Positions 36,583 through 44,845 are shown, counted from the stretch's first letter. The stretch is DNA of 51,962 nucleotides from Intestinimonas sp. (GCF_026169115.1 NZ_JAPFEA010000132.1:1-51962); one strand, 5' to 3'. Translations and numbers: made by a program. Notes: generated by a model from the letters alone, not told the origin.

Positions 36583-37793
36583 TACTGCCTCCTCTTTCCC
36601 TCTACACGGCAGTCCAGATTGCCGTCAGAGAGCCGCAGGGTGAACCTGTCCTCTGGCCGGACCTGCTCCACGGAGGAGAGGATCTCCCCTGCCTCAGTCC
36701 TGGCCAGGCTATATCCCCGCCCCAACACCTTGAGGGGGCTCAGGGCATCCAATGAGGCCGCCAGTCGTGCGAAGTGTTCCCGCTTCCCCGCCATGGCGGC
36801 GGTGAGCCCGTGGGCCAGCTGCCGGCTCTGATAATCCAGGAGCATCCGACGGTCCTGGAGGGCAGACATGGGGTCCCGGAGGGCCCTGCATGCCTCCATT
36901 CGGGCCAGGTCCCGTCGGCTGCGGTCCAGTCTGCCCTCCAGCAGAGCCATCATCCGCTCCCTACGATGGCCCAGCGCCGCCGCCACCTCGTTCTGGTCGG
37001 GGACGGCCAGCTCAGCGGCATTGGAGGGGGTAGCCGCCCGCAGGTCAGCCACAAAGTCGGCGATGGTCACATCCGGCTCATGCCCCACAGCGGAGATCAC
37101 CGGAATAGAGCAGTCATAGATGGCCCGGGCCACGACCTCTTCATTGAAGCACCACAGATCCTCCATAGAACCGCCGCCCCGCCCTGCGATGAGGACGTCG
37201 GCCAGCTGATGGGCGCTGGCATAGCGGATGGCTCCGGCGATCTCACGCGCTGCCTCCGCCCCCTGGACCCGCACCGGCAGCAGCAGCACCTCCGCCATGG
37301 GCCAGCGGGCGTTCAGGATGCGGAGCATATCCCGCACCGCCGCCCCCACCGGGGAGGTCACCAGCGCGATGCGCTCCGGGTATCGGGGCAGGGGCTTTTT
37401 GTGGGCGGGGTCGAAAAGCCCCTCCCGATAAAGCCGCTCCTTGCATTGCTCAAAGGCCACATGGAGATCCCCTACCCCGTCGGGGGAGAGCTCTGCACAG
37501 TACAGCTGATACTGGCCGTCCCTTGGAAAGACGGCCACTCGTCCGAAGGCGATGACCTTCATCCCGTTCTCCGGGCGAAAGCGCAGTCGGGCCGCCTCCC
37601 GCCGGAACATAACGCACCGGATGGCGCCCCCCTCGTCCTTCATGGAAAAATAGTGATGCCCGGAGGGATAGGTCTTATAGTTGGAGAGCTCACCCCGGAC
37701 AAAGACGCCGCTGAGGAAGCCATCCCGGTCCAGCAGCTCTTTCAGATAGCCGTTGACCTGGCTGACGGTATAGATCTGCCGCTGTGTGCTCAT
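36582..37793 (-). CDS. xseA: Exodeoxyribonuclease VII large subunit
   Basis: 403 residues. The N-terminal OB-fold (about 5-105) has FVRGELSNYKTYPSGHHYFSMKDE. The catalytic domain shows RIALVTSPVGAAVRDML, LIAGRGGGSMEDLWCFNEE and VISAVGHEPDVTIADFVADLRAATPSNAAE, all family-specific. It overlaps the TsaD paralogue by ATGA and xseB by one base, giving strict co-expression. Confidence 0.96.
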   Translation of the reverse strand: MSTQRQIYTVSQVNGYLKELLDRDGFLSGVFVRGELSNYKTYPSGHHYFSMKDEGGAIRCVMFRREAARLRFRPENGMKVIAFGRVAVFPRDGQYQLYCAELSPDGVGDLHVAFEQCKERLYREGLFDPAHKKPLPRYPERIALVTSPVGAAVRDMLRILNARWPMAEVLLLPVRVQGAEAAREIAGAIRYASAHQLADVLIAGRGGGSMEDLWCFNEEVVARAIYDCSIPVISAVGHEPDVTIADFVADLRAATPSNAAELAVPDQNEVAAALGHRRERMMALLEGRLDRSRRDLARMEACRALRDPMSALQDRRMLLDYQSRQLAHGLTAAMAGKREHFARLAASLDALSPLKVLGRGYSLARTEAGEILSSVEQVRPEDRFTLRLSDGNLDCRVEGKRRQ

Positions 37794-38728
37794 TGCGGAC
37801 CTCCCATGCTGAGGGCCCGGTGGGTCAGCACCGCCACGCCCAGCGCGTTGTCGGCGGAACAGACCGGAGGTGCGAAGACCGCATCGGGCAGGTACTCCCG
37901 CAGCAGGCTGTTGGAGGCCACGCCGCCGGAGCAGAGCACCGGCAGTCCGGGATACTGCTCCAACGCCCGTTCCGTGGTCCTTCGGATGGTGTCGGCCACG
38001 GTGGTCACTGCAAACCGGGCCACATCGGCAGCCGGTGCGCCCGACGCAGCCATATCCTTCACCTTGTTTTCCATGCCGGAAAGGGAAAAGGTCAGACCGT
38101 TCAGCTTCACAGGGAAGGGCCGGAGCCCCCCGCCCTCCCGGCTCAAAGCGTCCAGGGCCTTTCCAGCCGGGAACTTCAGCCCCAGCGTCACGCCCGTGCG
38201 GTCAATGAGCTGCCCGGCGGAGATATCGCTGGTGCCGCCGATCTTACGGGGCAGAACGCCCGGCCCATCCGGCTCTACGTACAGCAGCTCCGTGGTGCCA
38301 CCGGAGAGATGCCAGGCAAGCAACGGCTTGTCCAACAGCTCCAGACGGCCCGCGCCCCAGGCGACGGCGGCAATGTGCCCCTGCTGATGAGCGCAGGGAT
38401 AAAACGGAACGCCCAGGGTATCCGCCAGGATGCGGCCTGCCGTCTCTCCGGCCAGGAAACAAGGCATGTAAGAGCCATCCACCCATCTGGGTTTGACACT
38501 GGCCCCTACGGCGGTGATCCCCTCCAGCCGGCCCTCTGCCCGCAGCCGGTCAAAAAGCTCCGGCAGACGCTTGACGTGCTGAAACAGGGCGTCGCTCTGG
38601 CGCAGGCCGAGACTGCCCGCCTCCACATCCAGCAGACGGCCCAGCTGGTATCCGTCCGTCCCGTCAAAGAGGGCCGTGGAGGTGGTGTAGTTGCTGGTGT
38701 CCAGACCCAGGCAGCGCTGGGGACTCAC
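37790..38728 (-). CDS. TsaD/Kae1-family paralogue (M22 'O-sialoglycoprotein endopeptidase')
   Basis: 312 residues of the ASKHA-fold TsaD/Kae1/YeaZ superfamily. Start GTG 38728 overlaps the nusB stop (GTGA). The metal triad of TsaD is retained: H114 and H118 in AHQQGH and D293 in CSADNALG. The carbamoyl-adenylate-binding LSGGTTELLY and the IGGTSDISAGQLIDR segment are recognisable but divergent from true TsaD. True TsaD makes the t6A37 tRNA modification with TsaB/TsaE; this shorter relative is probably a paralogue with unknown substrate. It occupies the slot between nusB and xseA where Bacillus has folD. Confidence 0.8.
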   Translation of the reverse strand: MSPQRCLGLDTSNYTTSTALFDGTDGYQLGRLLDVEAGSLGLRQSDALFQHVKRLPELFDRLRAEGRLEGITAVGASVKPRWVDGSYMPCFLAGETAGRILADTLGVPFYPCAHQQGHIAAVAWGAGRLELLDKPLLAWHLSGGTTELLYVEPDGPGVLPRKIGGTSDISAGQLIDRTGVTLGLKFPAGKALDALSREGGGLRPFPVKLNGLTFSLSGMENKVKDMAASGAPAADVARFAVTTVADTIRRTTERALEQYPGLPVLCSGGVASNSLLREYLPDAVFAPPVCSADNALGVAVLTHRALSMGGPQ

Positions 38729-39207
38729 TTCGTCTCCCCCGCAGGCGCGGAAGCCCGCTCCGGGGGAAGCTCTCCCCGGACAAAGGCCCCCAGGATTCCG
38801 TTGATGAAGGAAGCGGTCTCCTGAGTCTCGTAGTGCTTGGAGAGCTCCACCGCCTCGTTGATGGCCGCCGCAGCGGGAATGTCAGGCATGTAGAGGATCT
38901 CATACATGGCAACCCGCATGACAGCCGCCGCCATACGGGAGATCCGGGAAAAGGACCAGCCGATGGCATACTTGGCGATGTAGCCGTCCAGCTCGGCGCC
39001 GTGCTCGTCGACCCCCTTCACCAGGTCCTGAATGTACTGGCGCTGCTTCTCATTGGGGAATTCCTGATAAAGGGGGTCTTCCCCGCTGAGCTGCTGGAAA
39101 TTCTCCCGGCTCAGGGACTCCTTGAGCAGTTCATCGGCGCTCTCGTTAGAAAAGCCCAGCGCAAAGGCCATATGAACTGCGATCTCCCGGGCGTTGCTCC
39201 TGGTCAT
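38725..39207 (-). CDS. nusB: Transcription antitermination factor NusB
   Basis: 160 residues, all-helical. NusB with NusE binds boxA RNA and supports antitermination of rRNA operons. Features are TRSNAREIAVHMAFALGF at the start, a helix rich in IAKYAIGWSFSRISRMAAAVMRVAMYEIL, and IPAAAAINEAVELSKHYETQETASFINGILG near the C-terminus, the family signature. It is the first gene of a 12-gene operon reaching the YcxB-like gene, with a promoter at 39247-39275. Confidence 0.95.
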   Translation of the reverse strand: MTRSNAREIAVHMAFALGFSNESADELLKESLSRENFQQLSGEDPLYQEFPNEKQRQYIQDLVKGVDEHGAELDGYIAKYAIGWSFSRISRMAAAVMRVAMYEILYMPDIPAAAAINEAVELSKHYETQETASFINGILGAFVRGELPPERASAPAGETK

Positions 39208-39246
39208 GGTCGTTTCCTCCCAAAATTCTCTTTCTGATGCATATTC

Positions 39247-39275
39247 ATTATATACAGTTTTCTGCGGAAAATAAA
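39247..39275 (-). promoter_or_regulatory. Promoter of the nusB-recN operon
   Basis: Perfect TATAAT (39247-39252) with a weak TTTATT (39270-39275) at 17 bp, minus strand, about 40 bases before nusB. Confidence 0.55.
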
Positions 39276-39302
39276 CCCCTAATTTCCGATATGGGACAAT
39301 AA

Positions 39303-39342
39303 AAAGAGCATTGAGCGCATACCAGATGGCTCAATGCTCTTT
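39303..39342 (-). terminator. Terminator of asp23
   Basis: Fourteen-base perfect arms (39303-39316 and 39329-39342) with a 12-base loop, followed on the minus strand by TTTTT (bases at 39301-39305). It lies 14 bases after the Asp23-family gene. Confidence 0.9.
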
Positions 39343-39356
39343 GAGGGTGACACGAT

Positions 39357-39746
39357 TTACAGCGCCTTCTTCGGAGGCTCTTTCTCAAAGACCACGCCGC
39401 CAACGGTCACATTGACAGCGGCGACCGTCAGGCCGCTTGTAGCTTCGATGCTGCCGGCCACGGCCTCCTGCACCGCTCTGGCTACGTCAGGGATGGTAAA
39501 GCCGTACTTCACCAAAATACCCAGATCCACCATGACATGATCGTCCTCCACCTGGATGCGGATGCCGCGGCTCAGGTTCTTCTTGCCCAGCAGCTCGGCC
39601 AGATCGGTGCCCAGATTGGCGGCCAGACCGCCGATGCCCTCTACCTCCAACACCGCAGCGGCGGCGATTACCGCCAGGACTTCTTCCGATATATGGATAT
39701 TCCCAAGCTCATCGGACCGGGAAACGTATTCCTTGCCTTCTCCCAC
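39357..39746 (-). CDS. Asp23/Gls24 family envelope stress protein
   Basis: 129 residues from GTG 39746, where GGAG is 10 bases away; GTG 39755 is only one base from the same site. It carries the complete Asp23 domain: GNIHISEEVLAVIAAAAVLEVEGIGGL, then VDDHVMVDLGILVKYG and a C-terminal IEATSGLTVAAVNVTVGGVVFE. Proteins of this family are cytosolic, often membrane-recruited and linked to cell-envelope stress. It corresponds by position to Bacillus yqhY, between the spoIIIA and nusB genes; accB and accC, which lie between in Bacillus, are absent. It is a single-gene unit with its own promoter and terminator. Confidence 0.92.
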   Translation of the reverse strand: MGEGKEYVSRSDELGNIHISEEVLAVIAAAAVLEVEGIGGLAANLGTDLAELLGKKNLSRGIRIQVEDDHVMVDLGILVKYGFTIPDVARAVQEAVAGSIEATSGLTVAAVNVTVGGVVFEKEPPKKAL

Positions 39747-39777
39747 AGTGGTCACGCTCCTTTATTGGTTTGAAAGT

Positions 39778-39806
39778 ATTCTACCACAACAGCAATGGAT
39801 TTACAA
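39778..39806 (-). promoter_or_regulatory. Promoter of the Asp23-family gene
   Basis: TTGTAA (39801-39806), 17-bp spacer, TAGAAT (39778-39783), minus strand. Confidence 0.65.
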
Positions 39807-39888
39807 TCTGATTTTTGGAAACGTCCAATTTCATTTTGCGTTACCGCCGCCGTAGAAGGGGAACATGACGCGGAGCGGCGCTTTGGAA

Positions 39889-39916
39889 AAGGGCGGATGC
39901 CCCCGCACCCGCCCTT
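39889..39916 (-). terminator. Terminator of the spoIIIA operon
   Basis: AAGGGCGG (39889-39896) pairs with CCGCCCTT (39909-39916) around a 12-base GC-rich loop, ending in TTTT on the minus strand, 18 bases past the spoIIIAH stop. Confidence 0.75.
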
Positions 39917-39933
39917 GAAACCTTTGGAATTTG

Positions 39934-40521
39934 TTAACTGGCCTCGATGATCTTGATCTGTCCGGCATGGAAGCCGGTCTCATCCATGACGATCTCACTG
40001 ATTTTGGCCGTATCCGTCTGAGAGAGGGGCTGCGCGTTGTTGGAGACCACCACGCTGATGCTGTCCTCGCTGAGGAAGGCCACACAGTCGGCATACCCCT
40101 TTGCCGTGACCAGGTTTTCGATGTTGGCCTCGGACAGGGTGAAGGCCGCCATAGACTGGATGGCCTCATTTGCCTGATCGATGGATGCCTGATCGGCTGC
40201 TTCATCGGAGGCCGCCTCCTGAAGAAGGGACAGGGCGCTGTCCCTGGCCTGCTGCCGGTTGAGCCGGGCGCTGTCAAAATATCCGCCGGACGGCTTTTCA
40301 GAGGGCTTCCCCTCCTCTCCCGCATCGGTAGGAACCGGCTTCGTTTCCGCAAGGAGGGGGTCCTCCGTCTTGCCGTCCACCAGCGCCGCCTCACCCAGCA
40401 CCTTTCCTGTGTCGGTGGAGCCCTCCATGCCCTCCTGGCTGTACGACCAGTTGAGATAAACTGCCGCACACACAAAGAGAATGATCGCAGCCACCACCGC
40501 ATTCCGTTTCCAAAGTTTCAT
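39934..40521 (-). CDS. spoIIIAH: Stage III sporulation protein AH
   Basis: 195 residues. An N-terminal single span (about 8-24, VVAAIILFVCAAVYLNW) anchors an extracellular domain. After an acidic, Pro-rich linker the SpoIIIAH ring domain shows DSARLNRQQARDSALSLLQEA, a helix with AFTLSEANIENLVTAKGY and ADCVAFLSEDSISVVV, ending ISEIVMDETGF..GQIKI. In the mother-cell membrane it binds forespore SpoIIQ and forms the feeding-tube channel. It is the last gene of spoIIIAA-AH. Confidence 0.95.
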   Translation of the reverse strand: MKLWKRNAVVAAIILFVCAAVYLNWSYSQEGMEGSTDTGKVLGEAALVDGKTEDPLLAETKPVPTDAGEEGKPSEKPSGGYFDSARLNRQQARDSALSLLQEAASDEAADQASIDQANEAIQSMAAFTLSEANIENLVTAKGYADCVAFLSEDSISVVVSNNAQPLSQTDTAKISEIVMDETGFHAGQIKIIEAS

Positions 40522-40536
40522 CCTGACGCTTCCTCC

Positions 40537-41070
40537 TTACTTACCTTTACAGATGGATATTTTGTCCGCACCCAGGCCGGTGAGATCGGATACGGCTTCC
40601 GCCAGCTTCAGCTGGACCCCTGGATCATCCCCGCCGGGGCAGACCACCACCGCTCCTTGCAGCTGCGGCGCCATCTGCTGCAAGGTCACCGCCTCCTCCC
40701 GCCCGGACCCACCGGAGATCACCACAGTGGTCCGTTCCTCCGAACGGTCCCCGTTCCGGTCCGACCCCGTCGTATCCTGTGCCAGGATCTGCCGGGGACC
40801 CGTACGCAGGGCAAGGGCCACCGTCACCTCTCCAGCTCCGTCGATTTTGGAGAGGGTCTTTTCCAGCTTTTCCTCCAGCTCAGAGAGGGAAAAGGCGACC
40901 TGTACCGTCTCCCCTGTCCGTTCCGCAGAAGCCTCCTTTCCAGTCTCAGACTGGGCCGGCAGCAGCAGGAGAAGCAGTCCGACCAGCAGGATCAGCAGAA
41001 CAAATTTATACTTTTCCAGGACCGACATCGCCTTTTTGCCCGCCGCCGCGGCACGTTCTGTCCCCTTCAT
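40537..41070 (-). CDS. spoIIIAG: Stage III sporulation protein AG
   Basis: 177 residues. One membrane span (about 22-38, FVLLILLVGLLLLLLPA) is followed by a periplasm-side ring-building motif domain: LEEKLEKTLSKIDGAGEVTVALAL near 65-88 and the C-terminal VVVCPGGDDPGVQLKLAEAVSDLTGLGADKI. It makes the 30-fold ring of the mother cell-forespore channel. It overlaps spoIIIAF by ATGA; spoIIIAH follows after 15 bases. Confidence 0.94.
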   Translation of the reverse strand: MKGTERAAAAGKKAMSVLEKYKFVLLILLVGLLLLLLPAQSETGKEASAERTGETVQVAFSLSELEEKLEKTLSKIDGAGEVTVALALRTGPRQILAQDTTGSDRNGDRSEERTTVVISGGSGREEAVTLQQMAPQLQGAVVVCPGGDDPGVQLKLAEAVSDLTGLGADKISICKGK

Positions 41071-41558
41071 CCTTCCTCGCCTCCATCGCGATAGCTCTGC
41101 CGCTCTGCGGGGATGGCCAGATCGGCCTCGATCCGCCGGGCGAGCAGCGCCTGTTCCTCACGGCTCATGGGCCCCGTCACCACCACGGACTCCGGGTATG
41201 GCATCCCATTTTCTCCGACGGCGCACAGCACCTGCACCTCCCGGCATGGAAGGCCCAGCTCAGCCGCCTTGTCCAGAATATATGCGCCGGTCTCACGTCC
41301 TATGATGGATTTCATCAGGTCCTGTCCCGCCTCCTCCGCAGCGGGCACCGCCTCCATTTCCAGCCGCAGGTTGGCCGAGGACAGGGCGGTAAGGTCCACC
41401 TCCAGCACCGGCTTTACCACTGCCGCCAGCAGCAGCAGTCCACCGGCCAGCCGACCAATCCGACGCACCGTTCCCCTCGCCGCCAGGCTGTCTGCCAGGG
41501 CCACAATGATGGCGGCACAGGTGATTCCCGTGAGCCACTGGCGCAGAAGCTCCATCAT
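41067..41558 (-). CDS. spoIIIAF: Stage III sporulation protein AF
   Basis: 163 residues. Two spans near the N-terminus (about 10-26 and 35-52, LTGITCAAIIVALADSL and RIGRLAGGLLLLAAVVKPVL) precede a soluble ring-building domain with TGAYILDKAAELGLPCREVQV and PESVVVTGPMSREEQALLARRI. It is part of the SpoIIIA-SpoIIQ transenvelope complex. ATGA overlaps join it to both neighbours. Confidence 0.93.
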   Translation of the reverse strand: MMELLRQWLTGITCAAIIVALADSLAARGTVRRIGRLAGGLLLLAAVVKPVLEVDLTALSSANLRLEMEAVPAAEEAGQDLMKSIIGRETGAYILDKAAELGLPCREVQVLCAVGENGMPYPESVVVTGPMSREEQALLARRIEADLAIPAERQSYRDGGEEG

Positions 41559-42658
41559 GGCGAGGACAGGGAGACGGCCGACACCATGGACACCAGGAGC
41601 AACAGAGCGGAGGCCCCTGTCATTCCCAGCACAAGCCCGAAGGCGCTGCCGATCTGATCGATGAGTCCGGCCACCCGTCCATCCGCCACCGTGGCGGCCA
41701 GGGCGCCGGTGAGCTTATAGGTCAGGTAATGGATGGCGAGCTGTAGGAATGGAACCAGAGATATGGACAAGACGGTCAGCATCCCAAAGATCCCTACCGC
41801 GTTTTTCAGCACGCCTGCGCCCGCCAACACCGTCTCCGCCGCATCGGAGAGGATGCCGCCGACCACCGGCACCATGCTGGAGACGGTAAAGCGCGCCGCC
41901 TTCACAGCCATAGCGTCTGCGGTGCCGGCCACCACACCGCTTGCGGTGAGATAACCCACATAGGTAAGGAGCAGGACCGTGAGCACGGTGGTCACCACCC
42001 ACTTCAACACGCCCGCCATGCGTTTGAGTCCCTCGTTTCCCACCGCCGCCCAGGCAAAACTGGCCGCGATGTAGCCATAGGTCAGAGGCAGGAGCAGACT
42101 GGTGATGGCCGTGAGGAGCAGATTGGAAAAGAGCATTGCGGCGAACTGCCGGGCGGCTGCGCTCCCCGGAGCGCCCCCCAGCGCGGTGGCCGCCGCCATG
42201 GTGGGCAGGAGGATCTGTCCAAAAGACTCCATCCGTTCCAGCATCTCACGCCCCATCCCGATGAGGGCGTCGGCATCCTTCACCGCGATGGCCGTGATGG
42301 CGCAGGCCGCTGCCATGGGTACCGCCGGAAGACCGACGCCCTCTCCCGCTGTCTCCCAGACCCCCTGGGCCAGAGAGGCCAAAAGCACCACTGCCAGCAG
42401 CGACACCGCGCTGCGCACCGCCTTTCGGAGTACCCCGCCGGCGGCGGCCTGTCCCTCTTCCAAAAGACTCCGCAGCCCGGCATCCAGGTCAGCTCCGGCC
42501 ACATCTGTACCGGGCCCATAGACTCCAGCCGCCTCCGACAGCCTGTCCAGGCCCAATCGCTCCGCCTGCTCCGTCAGGATCTCCCCTGACGCCGCCGATG
42601 CACTGGTGAGCAACAGGAGAAAACAGAGGAGCAGCATACACATCCGTTTCATTTTCAT
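41555..42658 (-). CDS. spoIIIAE: Stage III sporulation protein AE
   Basis: 367 residues. A signal peptide (MLLLCFLLLLTSASAASG) is followed by about eight hydrophobic spans (about 85-360). Conserved family segments are AVSLLAVVLLASLAQG, VPMAAACAITAIAVKDA, GGAPGSAAARQFAAML and VSSMVPVVGGILSDAAETVLAGA. It is the large polytopic core of the SpoIIIA channel in the mother-cell membrane. The gene is 12 bases after spoIIIAD and overlaps spoIIIAF by ATGA. Confidence 0.95.
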   Translation of the reverse strand: MKMKRMCMLLLCFLLLLTSASAASGEILTEQAERLGLDRLSEAAGVYGPGTDVAGADLDAGLRSLLEEGQAAAGGVLRKAVRSAVSLLAVVLLASLAQGVWETAGEGVGLPAVPMAAACAITAIAVKDADALIGMGREMLERMESFGQILLPTMAAATALGGAPGSAAARQFAAMLFSNLLLTAITSLLLPLTYGYIAASFAWAAVGNEGLKRMAGVLKWVVTTVLTVLLLTYVGYLTASGVVAGTADAMAVKAARFTVSSMVPVVGGILSDAAETVLAGAGVLKNAVGIFGMLTVLSISLVPFLQLAIHYLTYKLTGALAATVADGRVAGLIDQIGSAFGLVLGMTGASALLLLVSMVSAVSLSSP

Positions 42659-42670
42659 CCACGTCCCTTA

Positions 42671-43057
42671 TTACAGCAGTCCCGTCACCATGGTAAGCAC
42701 CGTCTCCAGAAGCGGCACCGCCGCGCATAGGGCACAGGCCGCGCCCGCCGTCTCCACAAAGGCGGCAATGCCGCTCTCGCCTGCGTCCCGGCACAGTTCA
42801 GCCGCCAGCCGGGTCAGAATGGCGATGCCACTGGTCTTGACCACCGGCGCAAGCACCGCCGGAGAGAGCCCCGCCGTATCGGAAAGAAGATCCATGAGCG
42901 CCCGGACCGAAGAAAGTGCGTCCAGAGAAGTGCTCAGCAAAACGGCTCCTGCCGTCACGGCCAGGACCAGTCCCAGCTCCGCAGCTCCCTTGCGGACCAC
43001 AGCGGCACACAGAGCCGCCGTTACCGCGATGGCGGCCAATCGCAGGATATCCGGCAT
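42671..43057 (-). CDS. spoIIIAD: Stage III sporulation protein AD
   Basis: 128 residues from ATG 43057, chosen because spoIIIAC ends 5 bases before it; the longer frame runs back through spoIIIAC. Several spans (LRLAAIAVTAALCAAVVR, LGLVLAVTAGAVLLS, VETAGAACALCAAVPLL) match SpoIIIAD, a small membrane subunit of the sporulation channel. Confidence 0.93.
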   Translation of the reverse strand: MPDILRLAAIAVTAALCAAVVRKGAAELGLVLAVTAGAVLLSTSLDALSSVRALMDLLSDTAGLSPAVLAPVVKTSGIAILTRLAAELCRDAGESGIAAFVETAGAACALCAAVPLLETVLTMVTGLL

Positions 43058-43062
43058 AGCCG

Positions 43063-43257
43063 TTACAGCCCAAAGAGGTCCTTGACCAGCGTGAAGAGCT
43101 CGCTGATTTCTTGGACCACCATCATGAGCACCACAACCAGCCCGGCCAGAGTTGTCATCGTGGCCTGCTCCTCGCGCCCCGACCGGGTGAGCACCTGATT
43201 GAGCACGGACACCAGGATACCAATGGCGGCGATCTTGAAAATGAGGTCTACATCCAT
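43063..43257 (-). CDS. spoIIIAC: Stage III sporulation protein AC
   Basis: 64 residues, two membrane spans (about 5-24 and 35-55). IFKIAAIGILVSVLNQVLTRSGREEQATMT is the family hallmark, followed by LAGLVVVLMMVVQEISELF. The length matches Bacillus SpoIIIAC. It sits 41 bases after spoIIIAB and 5 before spoIIIAD. Confidence 0.95.
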   Translation of the reverse strand: MDVDLIFKIAAIGILVSVLNQVLTRSGREEQATMTTLAGLVVVLMMVVQEISELFTLVKDLFGL

Positions 43258-43298
43258 GGTCCTTCCACTTCCCCGTTCCTTTTGAGATTGCGCCGCCC

Positions 43299-43814
43299 TT
43301 ACAGCAGCAGAATAGCCAGCATGGCCCCCGAGCCAACGCCAAGTGCGGTGTAGACCCGCCCCAGCCGCCGCCGCTCCTCCTGTGCCCGGGTCAGGCAGAC
43401 CCTGAGCGCATCTACCGTTCTTCCCAGAGCGGCGATCTGGTCGTCGGCATCATAGCGGCCCAGGACCTCCCCCAGCTCCGCCAGCACGGCTCGTTCCTCC
43501 TGGGCAAGCAGCAGTCCCGGCTCCTCCTCTGCCGCCTGTGCCCAGATCGCGCCAAATGTCTGTTCCCCCAACTCCTCCAGGTGCTCTCTGCAATAGGCAA
43601 AAAGATAGCGGGCCGGTTCTTCCGTCTGGCAGGCGGTCCGCTCCATCAACTCCGGCATGGCGGCGCGCCGAAAGGCCAGCTCCCGGCCCAGAATCTCCAG
43701 TCCGGCAACCAGAGAACGCAGGGATTTTACCCGCTCCTCCAGCTGTCCGGCTGCGCACAGGCCCACACCCGCCGCCCCCGCTGTCAACAGCAATGCGCCC
43801 GCCAATCTTAACAC
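43299..43814 (-). CDS. spoIIIAB: Stage III sporulation protein AB
   Basis: 171 residues from GTG 43814, exactly the length of Bacillus SpoIIIAB. GGAGGGG lies upstream and the start overlaps the spoIIIAA stop by 7 bases. An N-terminal span (LRLAGALLLTAGAAGVGLCA) and a C-terminal span flank a helical domain with RSLVAGLEILGRELAFRRAAMPELMER, which resembles type II secretion GspF. The longer upstream frame is spoIIIAA shadow. Confidence 0.93.
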   Translation of the reverse strand: MLRLAGALLLTAGAAGVGLCAAGQLEERVKSLRSLVAGLEILGRELAFRRAAMPELMERTACQTEEPARYLFAYCREHLEELGEQTFGAIWAQAAEEEPGLLLAQEERAVLAELGEVLGRYDADDQIAALGRTVDALRVCLTRAQEERRRLGRVYTALGVGSGAMLAILLL

Positions 43815-44752
43815 AGCCCGTCCCCCTCCAGCCCGGCCAGTCTCCAGCGGCGCGTTCCGCCCCGCCCTGTCAGCACCACCGCCTGCGTCAGGACGCCGCG
43901 GCAGACCAGCCTTTGAAACAGCGGGCGGCGGAGAAGATCCTGGGGATTGACCGCATGGGCGGTACACAGAAGCGCGGTCCCACAGCCGGAAGCCTCCTCC
44001 AGGGCGGCGGCATCTTCGGCGCTTGCTACCTCATCGGCTGCCAGCACCTGCGGTGTCATGGCCCGCAGCAGCAGAGTCAGGGCCTCCGCCTTGGGGCAGC
44101 CGTCCAGCACATCGGTATGGGCGCCCAAATCGTTCATCGGGGTCCCATGAAACATGGCGGCCAGCTCCCCCCGCTCATCGGCCACTCCCACCCGCAGGGG
44201 CGGGCCCTCAATACCGTCAGAGATACGGCGGATGAGATCCCGGAGGAGGGTGGTCTTTCCGCCTCCCGGCGGAGCAAGGATCACGGTCCCCCCCACCGCC
44301 CCGGCCTCTTTGAGCAGGGGACGTATCCCCTCAGCCACGCCAGGGACCTCTTTCGCGATACGGATCGCCAAGGAGGACAGCGTCCCTATGGTGCGTATCA
44401 CGCCGTTTTCACAGACTGCGCTTCCACACAGCCCCACCCGATGCCCGCCGCGCACCGTGACATATCCCTCCCGCACCCTGTCCAGGACAGCGTGCGCGGA
44501 TGCCTGGGTAGCGATCTCCAACGTCAGCCTGAGGTCTTCGCTGGTGACCGGCTGTCCCCCGTCAGTCGCCAGCGGTATCTCTCCCTCCGGCAGAGTGACG
44601 GTAGGTAGTCGTCCGATCCGAAGTCTCAGTTCCTCAGCCCGTGCCTTGTCCGACCTGGAAAGCCGTTCCGCTCCCTGACGCAGCCCCTTGGGCAGCAGGG
44701 ACGCCGCCTGTGAAAACCGCTCTGCGGCTTCTTCCCTTATGGGCACTATCAT
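43808..44752 (-). CDS. spoIIIAA: Stage III sporulation protein AA (ATPase)
   Basis: 314 residues from ATG 44752. An ATG at 44788 overlaps the predicted sigma-E -10 element, so it cannot be the start of that transcript; GTG 44764 is possible. It is a secretion-type ATPase with Walker A APPGGGKTT (about 160-168), Walker B-like VLAADEV and ERGELAAM. It energises the SpoIIIA channel in the mother cell and is the first of eight spoIIIA genes, which follow at -7 to +41 bases. Confidence 0.95.
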   Translation of the reverse strand: MIVPIREEAAERFSQAASLLPKGLRQGAERLSRSDKARAEELRLRIGRLPTVTLPEGEIPLATDGGQPVTSEDLRLTLEIATQASAHAVLDRVREGYVTVRGGHRVGLCGSAVCENGVIRTIGTLSSLAIRIAKEVPGVAEGIRPLLKEAGAVGGTVILAPPGGGKTTLLRDLIRRISDGIEGPPLRVGVADERGELAAMFHGTPMNDLGAHTDVLDGCPKAEALTLLLRAMTPQVLAADEVASAEDAAALEEASGCGTALLCTAHAVNPQDLLRRPLFQRLVCRGVLTQAVVLTGRGGTRRWRLAGLEGDGLC

Positions 44753-44786
44753 TGTGCTCAGCACCCCTCTCCTTTGCAGATGCTCC

Positions 44787-44816
44787 ATTCTATGTGAGGG
44801 TACCCTTACCTATGAC
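44787..44816 (-). promoter_or_regulatory. Sigma-E-type promoter of spoIIIA
   Basis: On the minus strand GTCATAGG (44809-44816), 14-bp spacer and CATAGAAT (44787-44794) match the mother-cell sigma-E consensus (GTCATATT, 13-15 bp, CATACAAT) at 6/8 and 7/8. It lies 34 bases before the chosen spoIIIAA start, and spoIIIA is a sigma-E operon in Bacillus. Confidence 0.75.
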
Positions 44817-44845
44817 TGCCCGTCCAAGAATTTTCCAAAAGAAAA

